Below, one piece after another: positions 33,886-43,788 of a stretch of 64,000 nt of DNA (its first letter is position 1; each line of letters starts with the position of its first letter). The stretch is taken from positions 1 through 64,000 of the forward strand of contig JAVJNS010000008.1 in assembly GCA_040217155.1 (NCBI GenBank), in the 5' to 3' direction. Both the position numbers and the translations under genes were made by a program. The DNA comes from Pelagibius sp040217155 (GTDB lineage: Bacteria; Pseudomonadota; Alphaproteobacteria; Kiloniellales; Kiloniellaceae). Below the pieces are notes generated by a model. It did not search any database. It had not been told where the DNA came from and was given only the letters and a program-made list of their open reading frames with translations.

Positions 33886-35895
33886 ATGGACGTGGTCACG
33901 TCTTCCCCGACGCCAGAGAACGCAGCGACCCCCGATCGACACCGCGACATGGCCAACGCGATCCGCGCCCTGGCCATGGATGCGGTACAAAAGGCGAATT
34001 CAGGCCATCCCGGCATGCCGATGGGCATGGCCGATGTCGCCACGGTGCTGTTTACACGTTTTCTGAAATTCGATCCGGCCGACCCCGACTGGCCCGACCG
34101 CGACCGCTTCGTGCTCTCTGCCGGCCACGGTTCCATGCTGCTCTACGCGCTGCTGTACCTTACCGGCTACGAAGACATGACGCTGGAGGAGATCAAGAAT
34201 TTCCGCCAACTCGACAGCCGCACCGCCGGACACCCGGAGTACGGCCACGCCAGCGGCATCGAAACCACCACCGGGCCGCTCGGCCAGGGCCTCGGCAACG
34301 CCGTCGGCATGGCTTTGGCGGAGCGTCTGCTGGCGGCGCGCTTCGGCGCCGACCTGGTCGATCACTACACCTATGCGATCGCCGGCGACGGCTGCCTGAT
34401 GGAGGGCATCAGCCACGAGGCCATCTCGCTGGCCGGACACCTGGGCTTGAGCAAACTGATCGTCCTCTTCGACGACAACTCGATCTCCATCGACGGCGGC
34501 ACCGAACTTGCCGTCTCGGACGACCAGATCAAGCGCTTCGAGGCCAGCGGCTGGGACGCCGCCAGGGTCGACGGCCACAATCCCGAGGCGGTGGCCGCCG
34601 CGATTGCCGCGGCCCGCGCGAGCGACCGCCCCAGCCTCATCGCCTGCAAGACCACCATCGGCTTCGGCGCACCCAACAAGCAGGGCACGGCAGCGACCCA
34701 CGGGGCGCCGCTCGGCGACGAGGAGATCGCCGCCACCCGCGCCGCGCTGGACTGGCCGCACCCGCCCTTCGAGATCCCCGCCAGCGTCCTCGAGAACTGG
34801 CGCGCCGCCGGCAGGCGCGGCCAGGAGTCCCGCACGTCCTGGCAGGATCGTCTGTCCGCCAGCGATCGGCGCGCCACCTTCGACGACCAGATGGCCGGCA
34901 AGCTGCCGGCGGGCTGGAAGGACGCCCTGGCGGCATTCAAGACGGAGATCGCCGCCGCGGCGCCGACCGTCGCCACCCGCGTCTCGTCGCAGAACACGCT
35001 GGAAGTGTTGACCGCCGCCATTCCGGCGATGATCGGCGGCTCCGCCGATCTCACCGGCTCCAACAACACCAAGGCCAAGGCCCAGCAGGTGGTGAAGCCG
35101 GAGGACTTCTCCGGCAGCTACATCCACTACGGCGTGCGCGAGCACGGCATGGCCGCGGCCATGAACGGCCTCGCCCTGCACGGCGGCCTCCTTCCCTACG
35201 GCGGCACTTTCCTGGTGTTCACCGACTACTGCCGCCCGTCGATGCGCCTCGCGGCGCTGATGAAGCAGCGGGTCGTCTACGTCATGACCCACGATTCCAT
35301 CGGCCTGGGCGAAGACGGCCCGACCCACCAGCCGGTCGAGCATCTGGCGGCATTGCGCGCGATTCCCAATCTGCTGGTGTTCCGCCCGGCCGACACCATC
35401 GAGACGGCGGAGTGCTGGGAACTGGCCCTGGAGAGCGAGGACGCGCCCTCGGTCCTGGCCCTCACCCGCCAGGGACTGCCGACGCTGCGCAAGGACATTT
35501 CGGAAAACCACTCGGCCTACGGCGCCTATATCATGGCTCCGGCCGACAGCGAGCGGCAGGTGACCCTGATCGCCTCCGGCTCCGAAGTGGTGATCGCCCT
35601 GGAGGCCCAGAAACTGCTCCGCGATGAAGGCATCTCGTCGGCGGTGGTGTCGATGCCCTGCTGGGAACTCTTCGAGCGGCAGACGCCGCACTACCGCGAC
35701 GAAGTGCTCGGCCCCGGAACGCTGCATATCGCCATCGAGGCGGCCTTGCCCTTCGGCTGGGAGCGCTGGATCGAGCCCGGCGGCGGCTTCGTCGGCATGC
35801 GTGGTTTCGGCGCCTCGGCGCCTGCGAAGGAACTTTATCGGAAGTTCGGCATTACTGCAGAAGCCGTGGTGGACGCCGTCAAGACCCGACTTTGA
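33886..35895 (+). CDS. tkt: Transketolase
   Basis: 669 residues from the ATG at 33886, with AGGTGGA 8 bases upstream. Thiamine-diphosphate enzyme of the pentose phosphate pathway. It has the N-terminal ANSGHPGMPMGMADV, the ThDP-binding GDGCLMEGISHEA to DDNSISIDG stretch, and the central pyrimidine domain with VREHGMAAAMNGLALHGG and a C-terminal domain. First gene of a tkt-aldolase-gap series. Confidence 0.97.
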   Translation: MDVVTSSPTPENAATPDRHRDMANAIRALAMDAVQKANSGHPGMPMGMADVATVLFTRFLKFDPADPDWPDRDRFVLSAGHGSMLLYALLYLTGYEDMTLEEIKNFRQLDSRTAGHPEYGHASGIETTTGPLGQGLGNAVGMALAERLLAARFGADLVDHYTYAIAGDGCLMEGISHEAISLAGHLGLSKLIVLFDDNSISIDGGTELAVSDDQIKRFEASGWDAARVDGHNPEAVAAAIAAARASDRPSLIACKTTIGFGAPNKQGTAATHGAPLGDEEIAATRAALDWPHPPFEIPASVLENWRAAGRRGQESRTSWQDRLSASDRRATFDDQMAGKLPAGWKDALAAFKTEIAAAAPTVATRVSSQNTLEVLTAAIPAMIGGSADLTGSNNTKAKAQQVVKPEDFSGSYIHYGVREHGMAAAMNGLALHGGLLPYGGTFLVFTDYCRPSMRLAALMKQRVVYVMTHDSIGLGEDGPTHQPVEHLAALRAIPNLLVFRPADTIETAECWELALESEDAPSVLALTRQGLPTLRKDISENHSAYGAYIMAPADSERQVTLIASGSEVVIALEAQKLLRDEGISSAVVSMPCWELFERQTPHYRDEVLGPGTLHIAIEAALPFGWERWIEPGGGFVGMRGFGASAPAKELYRKFGITAEAVVDAVKTRL

Positions 35896-35970
35896 CCGCG
35901 CCCACAGCTTAGCGGCGTTTCTATATTAGAGCCTTGCATCTAGAGCAGGCACGCAACTGGAGACTTAGCA

Positions 35971-36975
35971 ATGACTTCTGCTGCACTTGCGGAAACCGCC
36001 AAAGCTCTGGTCTCGGACGGCAAGGGAATCCTGGCCGCGGACGAGAGCTCCCCGACCATCAAAAAGCGCTTCGACAGCATCAAGATCGAGTCCTCCGAGG
36101 AGAACCGCCGCGACTACCGCGACATGCTGTTCACCACGCCCGAAGCCGGCAAATACATCTCCGGCGTCATCCTGTTTGACGAAACCCTCCGCCAGAAGGC
36201 GGCCGACGGCACGCCGCTGGTGAAGAAGCTGGTCACGGCCGGCATGATTCCCGGTATCAAGGTCGACGCCGGCGCCAAGCCCCTGGCCGGCCATCCGGAT
36301 GAGACCGTGACCGAGGGACTCGACGGCCTGCGTGGGCGCCTCGAAGAATATGCCAAGCTCGGCGCCCGCTTTACCAAGTGGCGTGGCGTCTACCGCATCG
36401 GCGACGGCATGCCGAGCGTGGGCTGCGTCACCGCCAACGCCCATGCCCTGGCGCGCTATGCCGCCCTGGCGCAGGAAGCCGGCCTGGTGCCGATCGTCGA
36501 GCCTGAAGTGCTGATGGACGGCGACCACGACATCGGCCTTTGCGAGGAGGTCACCGAAGAGGTGCTGCGCAGTGTCTACAACGAACTGGCGCTGCAGAAC
36601 GTCTGGCTGGAAGGCACGCTGCTGAAACCGAACATGGTGGTTTCCGGCCAGGACTGCGCCCGGCAGGCCGGCGTCAAGGAAGTCGCCGAGCGCACCCTGC
36701 GCTGTCTGAAGCGCACCGTGCCGGCGGCGGTTCCCGGCATCGTTTTCCTGTCCGGCGGCCAGAGCGACGCGCTGGCGACCAAGCATCTCAATGCGATGAA
36801 CAGGCAGCCTGCCCAACTGCCCTGGAAGCTCAGCTTCTCCTACGGCCGCGCCCTGCAGGCGGCCCCACTGAAGGCCTGGGCCGGCAAGGCGGCGAATCTC
36901 AACAAGGCACAGGCCGCCTTCCTGAAGCGGGCCAGGGACAACGCCGCGGCGGCCACCGGCAGCTACGCCGCCTGA
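35971..36975 (+). CDS. Fructose-bisphosphate aldolase, class I
   Basis: 334 residues, the class I (Schiff-base) type usual in eukaryotes and some bacteria. Signatures: KGILAADESSPTIKKRF, ARFTKWRGVYRI, IVEPEVLMDGDHDI and the Schiff-base lysine in EGTLLKPNMVVSGQ. It splits fructose-1,6-bisphosphate. Placed between tkt and gap, where alphaproteobacterial clusters often carry pgk and a class II aldolase instead. Confidence 0.95.
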   Translation: MTSAALAETAKALVSDGKGILAADESSPTIKKRFDSIKIESSEENRRDYRDMLFTTPEAGKYISGVILFDETLRQKAADGTPLVKKLVTAGMIPGIKVDAGAKPLAGHPDETVTEGLDGLRGRLEEYAKLGARFTKWRGVYRIGDGMPSVGCVTANAHALARYAALAQEAGLVPIVEPEVLMDGDHDIGLCEEVTEEVLRSVYNELALQNVWLEGTLLKPNMVVSGQDCARQAGVKEVAERTLRCLKRTVPAAVPGIVFLSGGQSDALATKHLNAMNRQPAQLPWKLSFSYGRALQAAPLKAWAGKAANLNKAQAAFLKRARDNAAAATGSYAA

Positions 36976-37070
36976 CCGGCGGAAAACGCCGCACCGCCCG
37001 GCCGGCGAAAAACTGGTGAAAGAACCGCCGCCATCAGGGCGGACGGCATCTAGGTAACGGAGACTGAAAC

Positions 37071-38081
<1,011 letters not shown>

Positions 38082-38196
38082 GGCCCCTCGCGCGGCGGCG
38101 CGCCGATCGCGCCTTGGGAGCCTCATGGATGGACCGCATAGGTGCCAGGAAGAGAAAGCGCGACCCAAGCGCCCCGCTTTTCACTATCATCCGGGC

Positions 38197-38616
38197 ATGA
38201 GCGAGCGCGTCATCATCATCCACTCCCTGGAACAGGCCGTCACCGCCCTGAGGGCGGCGCGCGAACTGGGCCGGGCGGTGACCCTTGCCTCGCCGCCGGG
38301 GGCGGCGGCCTACACCGGCGCCCTGTGGTTCCGCGAGGTGGTCAAGCAGGCCGAACGCGAGGTGCCCGAGGCCGAGGTTTCCTCGATTCTCGACTGCGGC
38401 GACAAACCCGGCCTGGTGATGGCCGCTTTCCGCCAGGGCGTCGTACGGGTGCGTTTCACCGGTCCCAAGGCCGCCGCGGAAAAGCTCAGAGCCATCGCCG
38501 AGGCGGAGAGCCATCACCTGATCACCGGGCCATTGGAGTCCCTCGATCTGCTCGATGTGGCCGACCGGGCCGGCGCCTGCCGTGACTGGCTGAAAGACGG
38601 CGCCACGGAGGGATGA
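38197..38616 (+). CDS. Conserved hypothetical protein
   Basis: 139 residues from the ATG at 38197. A mixed alpha/beta protein starting with RVIIIHSLEQAVTALRAARE and containing LDCGDKPGLVMAAFRQGV, with no recognised catalytic motif. It overlaps the ThiE-like gene by 4 bp (ATGA), so the two products are probably made together. Function unknown. Confidence 0.78.
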   Translation: MSERVIIIHSLEQAVTALRAARELGRAVTLASPPGAAAYTGALWFREVVKQAEREVPEAEVSSILDCGDKPGLVMAAFRQGVVRVRFTGPKAAAEKLRAIAEAESHHLITGPLESLDLLDVADRAGACRDWLKDGATEG

Positions 38617-39242
38617 GCGACACCCTGCCCCGCCTCATGCTGGTGTCGCCGCGGCTCGACGAAGCGGCCGCCGCGGCAGCCTTTGCCGCCGCCCTGGCGG
38701 AAGTGGCGGAGATCGAGGTGGCGGCGCTGCTGCTGCGCGGCGGCGGCCTCGGCGATGCCGACTTGAGCGCGCTGACCGCACCGGTGATCGCCGCGGCCCA
38801 GGGGCGCGGCATCGCGGTACTGCTGGAGGACCGGCCGGCACTCGTGGCGGAGAGCGGCGCCGATGGCCTGCACGTTACCCTCGCCGGGAAGGGATCGCCG
38901 CTGAAGGACCTGCGCCGGCGTTTTGGCGACAGCGTCATCCTCGGCGCCGGCTGCGGCGCTTCCCGGCATCTTGCCATGACCGCCGGTGAGCAGGGCGCCG
39001 ACTACATCGGTTTCGGCAGCCTGGACAGCGACGGCCGCGCCGACCCGGATATCGTCGCCTGGTGGGAGGCGGTGATGACCCCGCCGCAGGTGGCCTTCGG
39101 CGCCGAAAGTCTGGACGACGCCGTGGCCCTGGCTGCCGCGGGCCCCGATTTCCTGGCGGTTTCACCCGCCCTCTGGCTGGCACAGGGCGGCCCCGCCGCG
39201 GCTCTGCGGCAGCTGCTCGCCGCGCTGCCGGGAGAGGCGTAG
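38613..39242 (+). CDS. ThiE-like protein (divergent thiamine phosphate synthase fold)
   Basis: 209 residues with TIM-barrel landmarks of the ThiE/TenI family: LMLVSPRLDE (compare LYLVTD), ESGADGLHVTLAG (compare GADGVHLGQ) and QGADYIGFGSL near the phosphate site. Several catalytic or substrate residues seem changed: the QLR-K motif reads ALLLRGG and the IND motif reads LLED. It may therefore be a TenI-like or non-catalytic member rather than a working thiamine-phosphate synthase. Coupled to the preceding hypothetical gene. Confidence 0.72.
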   Translation: MSDTLPRLMLVSPRLDEAAAAAAFAAALAEVAEIEVAALLLRGGGLGDADLSALTAPVIAAAQGRGIAVLLEDRPALVAESGADGLHVTLAGKGSPLKDLRRRFGDSVILGAGCGASRHLAMTAGEQGADYIGFGSLDSDGRADPDIVAWWEAVMTPPQVAFGAESLDDAVALAAAGPDFLAVSPALWLAQGGPAAALRQLLAALPGEA

Positions 39243-39354
39243 AAGGCCGATTTCAGCGCCCCTCGCGGCGGCCACGACGGGCGTTGCCACCCCCGGGGCA
39301 AGCTGGTAGCTTCCGCGCGCTTTTCCGAAATCCCAACTTCCCGGACGATCCAGC

Positions 39355-39921
39355 ATGAAGATCAACGGCAATGCCATTCGCCCTGGCAACGTCATCGAGC
39401 ACAAAGGCCGCCTGTGGCGCGCGGTGAAGATTCAGCACACCCAGCCCGGCAAGGGCGGCGCCTATCTGCAGGTCGAGCTGAAAGACATCCGCGACGGCAC
39501 CAAGCTGAACGAGCGCTTCCGGGCCAGCGAGGACGTCGACCGGGTGCGGCTCGATCAGAAGGCTTACCAGTTCCTCTTTGCCGACGGCGACATGCTGACC
39601 TTCATGGACAACGACACCTACGACCAGGTCAGCCTGAACGCGGACCTGGTCGGCGAACCGGTGGCCTTCCTGCAGGAAGGCATGACGGTGACCATCGAAT
39701 CCTATGAGGAAGAGCCGATCTCGGTGATGCTGCCGGACACCGTCGCCATGGCGATCGTCGAAGCCGATCCGGTGGTGAAGGGCCAGACGGCCTCCTCGTC
39801 CTACAAGCCGGCGGTGCTGGAGAACGGCAGCCGCATCATGGTGCCGCCGCATATCGAGTCGGGAACCCGTGTGGTCGTGAACACGGCCGATTCCAGTTAC
39901 GTCGAGCGGGCCAAGGACTGA
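39355..39921 (+). CDS. efp: Translation elongation factor P
   Basis: 188 residues, three beta-barrel domains. The N-terminal MKINGNAIRPGNVIEHKGRL and the loop QPGKGGAYLQ (position-34-type lysine of the modification loop), as well as the C-terminal SGTRVVVNTADSSYVERAKD, are typical. It relieves ribosome stalling at proline runs. epmA/epmB are not seen nearby. Followed by the inositol monophosphatase gene in the same direction. Confidence 0.97.
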   Translation: MKINGNAIRPGNVIEHKGRLWRAVKIQHTQPGKGGAYLQVELKDIRDGTKLNERFRASEDVDRVRLDQKAYQFLFADGDMLTFMDNDTYDQVSLNADLVGEPVAFLQEGMTVTIESYEEEPISVMLPDTVAMAIVEADPVVKGQTASSSYKPAVLENGSRIMVPPHIESGTRVVVNTADSSYVERAKD

Positions 39922-39977
39922 CGCCGGACGTCCGATCCCGCCCGCACTATTTTCGATCCGAAAGACCGCTTATCCTC

Positions 39978-40781
39978 ATGACCATCCGCTCCGCCCTCTT
40001 GAACGTCATGATGAAAGCCGTCGACAAGGCCGCGCGCGGCCTCAAGCGCGACTTCGGCGAGATCGAGAACCTCCAGGTCTCCCGCAAGGGCCCGGCGGAT
40101 TTCGTTTCCGCCGCCGACCTGAAGGCCGAGAAGGTCCTGAAAGAGGAACTGCAGAGGGCCCGGCCGGGCTATGGCTTCCTCATGGAAGAGTCCGCCGAAA
40201 TCGCGGAGAGCGACGGCAGCGGCCGGCGCTGGATCATCGATCCCCTGGACGGCACCAGCAACTTTCTGCACGGCCTGCCGCATTTCGCCATCTCCCTTGC
40301 CCTGGAAGAGCACGGCGAGATCATCGCCGGTCTGGTCTACGACCCCATCAAAAACGACCGCTTCCATGCCGAGAAAGGCCAGGGAGCCTACCTCAATGAC
40401 CGGCGTATACGGGTTTCCGCCCGCCAGCGGATGACCGAGTGCCTGATCGCCACCGGCGCGCCTTTCGCCGGCAAGGGCGACCGCCCTCAGTTTCTCGGAG
40501 AAATCGACGGCGTCATGGCGGAAACGGCGGGAATCCGCCGCTGGGGCGCTGCCGCGCTGGACCTGGCCTACGTGGCGGCCGGCCGCTTCGATGGTTTCTG
40601 GGAGCGTGGCCTGTCGCCCTGGGACATCGCCGCGGGCCTGATTCTGGTCCGCGAATCCGGCGGCTACGTCAGCGAAATGAACGGAAAGGCCATATCCCTG
40701 GCCAGTCCCAGCATCCTGGCCAGCAACAACGCCATTCACAGCGACCTCATGAAGCTGCTACGCAAACCTTTAAGTAACTAA
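39978..40781 (+). CDS. suhB: Inositol monophosphatase family protein (SuhB-like)
   Basis: 267 residues. Metal and phosphate motifs: FLMEESAEI, WIIDPLDGTSNFLHGLPHF and the C-terminal WGAAALDLAYVAAGRFDGFW with ERGLSPWDIAAGLILVRESG. It hydrolyses inositol-1-phosphate or related phosphates; some homologues also act in rRNA maturation. Located 57 bp downstream of efp. Confidence 0.95.
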   Translation: MTIRSALLNVMMKAVDKAARGLKRDFGEIENLQVSRKGPADFVSAADLKAEKVLKEELQRARPGYGFLMEESAEIAESDGSGRRWIIDPLDGTSNFLHGLPHFAISLALEEHGEIIAGLVYDPIKNDRFHAEKGQGAYLNDRRIRVSARQRMTECLIATGAPFAGKGDRPQFLGEIDGVMAETAGIRRWGAAALDLAYVAAGRFDGFWERGLSPWDIAAGLILVRESGGYVSEMNGKAISLASPSILASNNAIHSDLMKLLRKPLSN

Positions 40782-40925
40782 AAGGGCCAATAATACGACC
40801 CTCGCGGCCACCTTCGTGCGCCGCCTGCCCGCCTGTTCAGCCCGCAAAGCAGGTTGTCGCGGGCCGGGCGGCGGCTTAGGGTTAACCATAATGGCGGGCC
40901 GGGGAAGATAGGGCACTAGGGGCAC

Positions 40926-42518
40926 ATGAGCAGATTCGCACAGCACGGCCGCAAACCTACCGAAAACCGGGCCTGTGGCCACCGGTTCGGCCAAGCCTGC
41001 GCCGCCGCGGGCAGCCTGACCCTTACTCTATCTCTGGCCCTGTTCCACGCACCGGAAGCGCTCGCCCAGGCCAGATCCGGGATCTATATCAACAATGACG
41101 TGTTGAACAGCCTCGGCCCGGGTCCGGGCGCCGCGCCGGCCGCGCCCTTGGCGCCGGCCGCCCCGGCATTGCCGAGCGCCCCGGCACTGCCAGGCGCAGC
41201 GTCTCCTCAACTCGCGCCGCCGCCCCAGGGCGGCAGCGGCGGCCTCACGTTCCAGACCTACGGCAGCGGCGACTTTGTGGTAACGCGCCCCGGCACCCTG
41301 CTGTTTCCACCGCTGGAAGACCCGACCAGCACCCTGGCGCCGGGCTTCACCAGCAATCACGCGGCCCGCAGCGAGGCCATGAGCAATGCCTTCGCGGAAG
41401 GACCCGAGCCCACCTCGCAGTTGCTGATCCCGCTGCAAAACCCCAGCGCCGACAACGACAGCATCGTGGTCTACATGGACAACCTGCCCACGGCCGATCC
41501 TGACGCGGGACCGGGCAGCGCCCCGGTGTTGACGCTGCGGCGACCGCCGCTGGCGGCGCCGCAGCCGGCGCCGCGCAAGCCGGCAGTGCCGGAGCGAATG
41601 CTGGCCGAGTCCGGTGCGTCCTCGATCGATGACACCACCGCCGAACTGGCGCCCGAATTCAGGACCGTTGAACCCGAGGCCGCCGGCGCTCCGGCGATGG
41701 CTGAATCCCCGGAAATCGCGGCGGTCGACGAAACGCCCCTTGAAGAAATTCCGGCGGCCGACACCCGCGTGTCGGAAGTGCCCGCCGCCCTAGATGCGCC
41801 GGTCCGATCCGAGATACCGGTCCGATCCGAGGTCCCGGTCCCGTCCGCGCCGGCCGCCTCCGTCGCCGGCGCCGGCGGGGCGCCGACAGGCGAGACGATG
41901 AGCGAGCCGATGCAGGCCGCCGAAGCGGCCGCAACGCCGGCCCGCCAGGAAGACGCGGCGATGAGCGGCGCACCGACCGCGGCGGCGCCGGCGATGTCGG
42001 AAGTTCCGGCACAGGCTGCCCCGCAGGACACCGCCGAGGGGCCGGTCAGCCTGCTGCCCAGCGGCTCGGTTTCCACCGCGCCGGCCGCCAGCGACGATGC
42101 GCCGGCGCCTGTCGCCTATGGCGGCACCGCTTCCCCAAGCGACACCGACGCCACGGCACCGCCGGCTTCGGGCGTGCAGACGGCCAGCCTCACCGTCGGC
42201 GCCGCCGCCGAGGGCTTGTCGTTCGCCTTCGACAGCGATTCGGCGGAGCTTTCCGACCGGGCCCAGATGGACCTGCGCTCCCTCGCCCGCAGCCTGCGCG
42301 CCAGCGACGACAGCCGCATTCAGGTGCTCGGTTTCGCCGCCGCACAGGATGGCTCACAGGATCTGGCCCGCAAGCTGGCCTTGTCCCGGGCGCTCAAGGT
42401 TCGCACCTTCCTGATCGACGCCGGGGTGCCCTCCGCCCGTATTCAAGTCCGATCGCTGGGTGACAAGTCCGGCGGCGGCCCCGCAAATCGGGTCGACATT
42501 CGGCCGTTTGACAGCTAA
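40926..42518 (+). CDS. Exported OmpA-domain protein with a long Pro/Ala-rich linker
   Basis: 530 residues. A signal peptide (about residues 22-48, ending in EALAQA) is followed by about 350 residues of Pro/Ala/Ser/Glu-rich low-complexity sequence. A C-terminal OmpA/MotB-like domain starts near 420 (LSFAFDSDSAELSDRAQMDL, IQVLGFAAAQDGSQDLARKL, RALKVRTFLIDAGV). It is likely a periplasmic or outer-membrane-associated peptidoglycan-binding protein. It directly precedes the MotA/TolQ-like and MotB-like genes, suggesting a common machine. Confidence 0.82.
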   Translation: MSRFAQHGRKPTENRACGHRFGQACAAAGSLTLTLSLALFHAPEALAQARSGIYINNDVLNSLGPGPGAAPAAPLAPAAPALPSAPALPGAASPQLAPPPQGGSGGLTFQTYGSGDFVVTRPGTLLFPPLEDPTSTLAPGFTSNHAARSEAMSNAFAEGPEPTSQLLIPLQNPSADNDSIVVYMDNLPTADPDAGPGSAPVLTLRRPPLAAPQPAPRKPAVPERMLAESGASSIDDTTAELAPEFRTVEPEAAGAPAMAESPEIAAVDETPLEEIPAADTRVSEVPAALDAPVRSEIPVRSEVPVPSAPAASVAGAGGAPTGETMSEPMQAAEAAATPARQEDAAMSGAPTAAAPAMSEVPAQAAPQDTAEGPVSLLPSGSVSTAPAASDDAPAPVAYGGTASPSDTDATAPPASGVQTASLTVGAAAEGLSFAFDSDSAELSDRAQMDLRSLARSLRASDDSRIQVLGFAAAQDGSQDLARKLALSRALKVRTFLIDAGVPSARIQVRSLGDKSGGGPANRVDIRPFDS

Positions 42519-42630
42519 CCCTAGGGACATGAGTTTTGGGCGGAGTCTCTGCCGTGCGGGTCGCGGCCTGCGGGATTCTGCCCTATGATTGACACATCCG
42601 CCCCGCGGACCCGAGGGTAAGACCGTCAAT

Positions 42631-43782
42631 ATGTCCTTCCTGAAGACCTATCTCTTCCGAATGGTGGCGTTTCTGGCTGTCGTGGCTGTCGCCGCCGCCT
42701 TTATCGCGCCGCAGCTGCAGGACGCCTTCGCCGCAAATCTCTGGCTGAACGGCCTGATAATCCTGATTCTGCTGGTCGGCATCGCCTACAGCTTCATCCA
42801 GGTGATCGGCCTGCGCGGCGAGATCTACTGGCTCGACACCCTGCGCCGCGAGAGCCGGGGCGGCCTGGTCTTTCCCGGCACCCTGTCGCAGGAGAGTCCG
42901 CCGCGTCTGTTGGGACCGATGGTCACCATGATCGGCGATCGCGCCGGACGGCTCAGCCTTTCCACCATGTCGATGCGCTCGCTGTTGGACACCATCCAGG
43001 CGCGGATCGAAGAATCGCATGAGATCTCCCGCTACGTCATCGGGCTGCTGATCTTCCTCGGCCTGCTCGGTACCTTCTGGGGCCTGCTCGACACGGTGAA
43101 CGCCGTGGGCGAAACCATCGGCGGGCTCTCCGGCGGCAGCGGCGATGCCGTGGCGCTGTTCGAGGAACTCAAAGGCGGCCTCCAGGCGCCGCTGTCGGGC
43201 ATGGGGACGGCCTTCAGTTCCTCGCTATTCGGCCTCGCCGGCTCGCTGGTGCTGGGCTTCTTGGAATTGAACTCCGCGCAGGCCCACAACCGCTTCGTCA
43301 ACGAACTCGAGGAGTGGCTCTCCAGCATCACCAAGCTGTCGAGCGGCGGCGGTGCCGGCGAGGGCGACCAACCGGTTTCGGCTTATGTCCATGCCCTCTT
43401 GGAAAAGACCGCGGACAGCCTCGAGCAGCTGCACCGCACCGTGGCGCGCGGCGAGGAAGACCGCGCCGCCGTCAACCAGAACCTGGCGGCGCTGACCGAG
43501 CGGCTCAGCAGCCTGACCGATCATATGCGGACCGAGCAGTCGGTCATGCTCTCGCTCGCCGAGACACAGGCCAGCCTGAAACCGATCCTCTCGCGCATCG
43601 CCGAGTCGAACGCGGAGGGCGGCCTCGACAAGGCGACCAAGGGACACATCCGCAACCTCGATCTGCGCCTCGAGCGCATGTCCACGGAAATGGCCCATGG
43701 CCGCGATTCCGCGGTTGAGGAACTGCGCGGCGAAATCCGCCTGCTCACGCGTACCCTGGCCGCCATGGCCGAAGAGGGTTAG
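42631..43782 (+). CDS. MotA/TolQ/ExbB-like membrane protein
   Basis: 383 residues from the ATG at 42631. Four hydrophobic segments (about 9-27, 36-60, 132-155 and 185-207). The signature loop region is GLLIFLGLLGTFWGLLDTVN with a later GMGTAFSSSLFGLAGSLVLG, matching the MotA_ExbB family. The C-terminal ~150 residues are a hydrophilic coiled coil facing the cytoplasm. With the next gene it probably forms an ion-driven motor complex. It lacks the flagellar MotA features known to me, and no flagellar genes are near. Confidence 0.8.
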   Translation: MSFLKTYLFRMVAFLAVVAVAAAFIAPQLQDAFAANLWLNGLIILILLVGIAYSFIQVIGLRGEIYWLDTLRRESRGGLVFPGTLSQESPPRLLGPMVTMIGDRAGRLSLSTMSMRSLLDTIQARIEESHEISRYVIGLLIFLGLLGTFWGLLDTVNAVGETIGGLSGGSGDAVALFEELKGGLQAPLSGMGTAFSSSLFGLAGSLVLGFLELNSAQAHNRFVNELEEWLSSITKLSSGGGAGEGDQPVSAYVHALLEKTADSLEQLHRTVARGEEDRAAVNQNLAALTERLSSLTDHMRTEQSVMLSLAETQASLKPILSRIAESNAEGGLDKATKGHIRNLDLRLERMSTEMAHGRDSAVEELRGEIRLLTRTLAAMAEEG

Positions 43783-43788
43783 GCCGCG

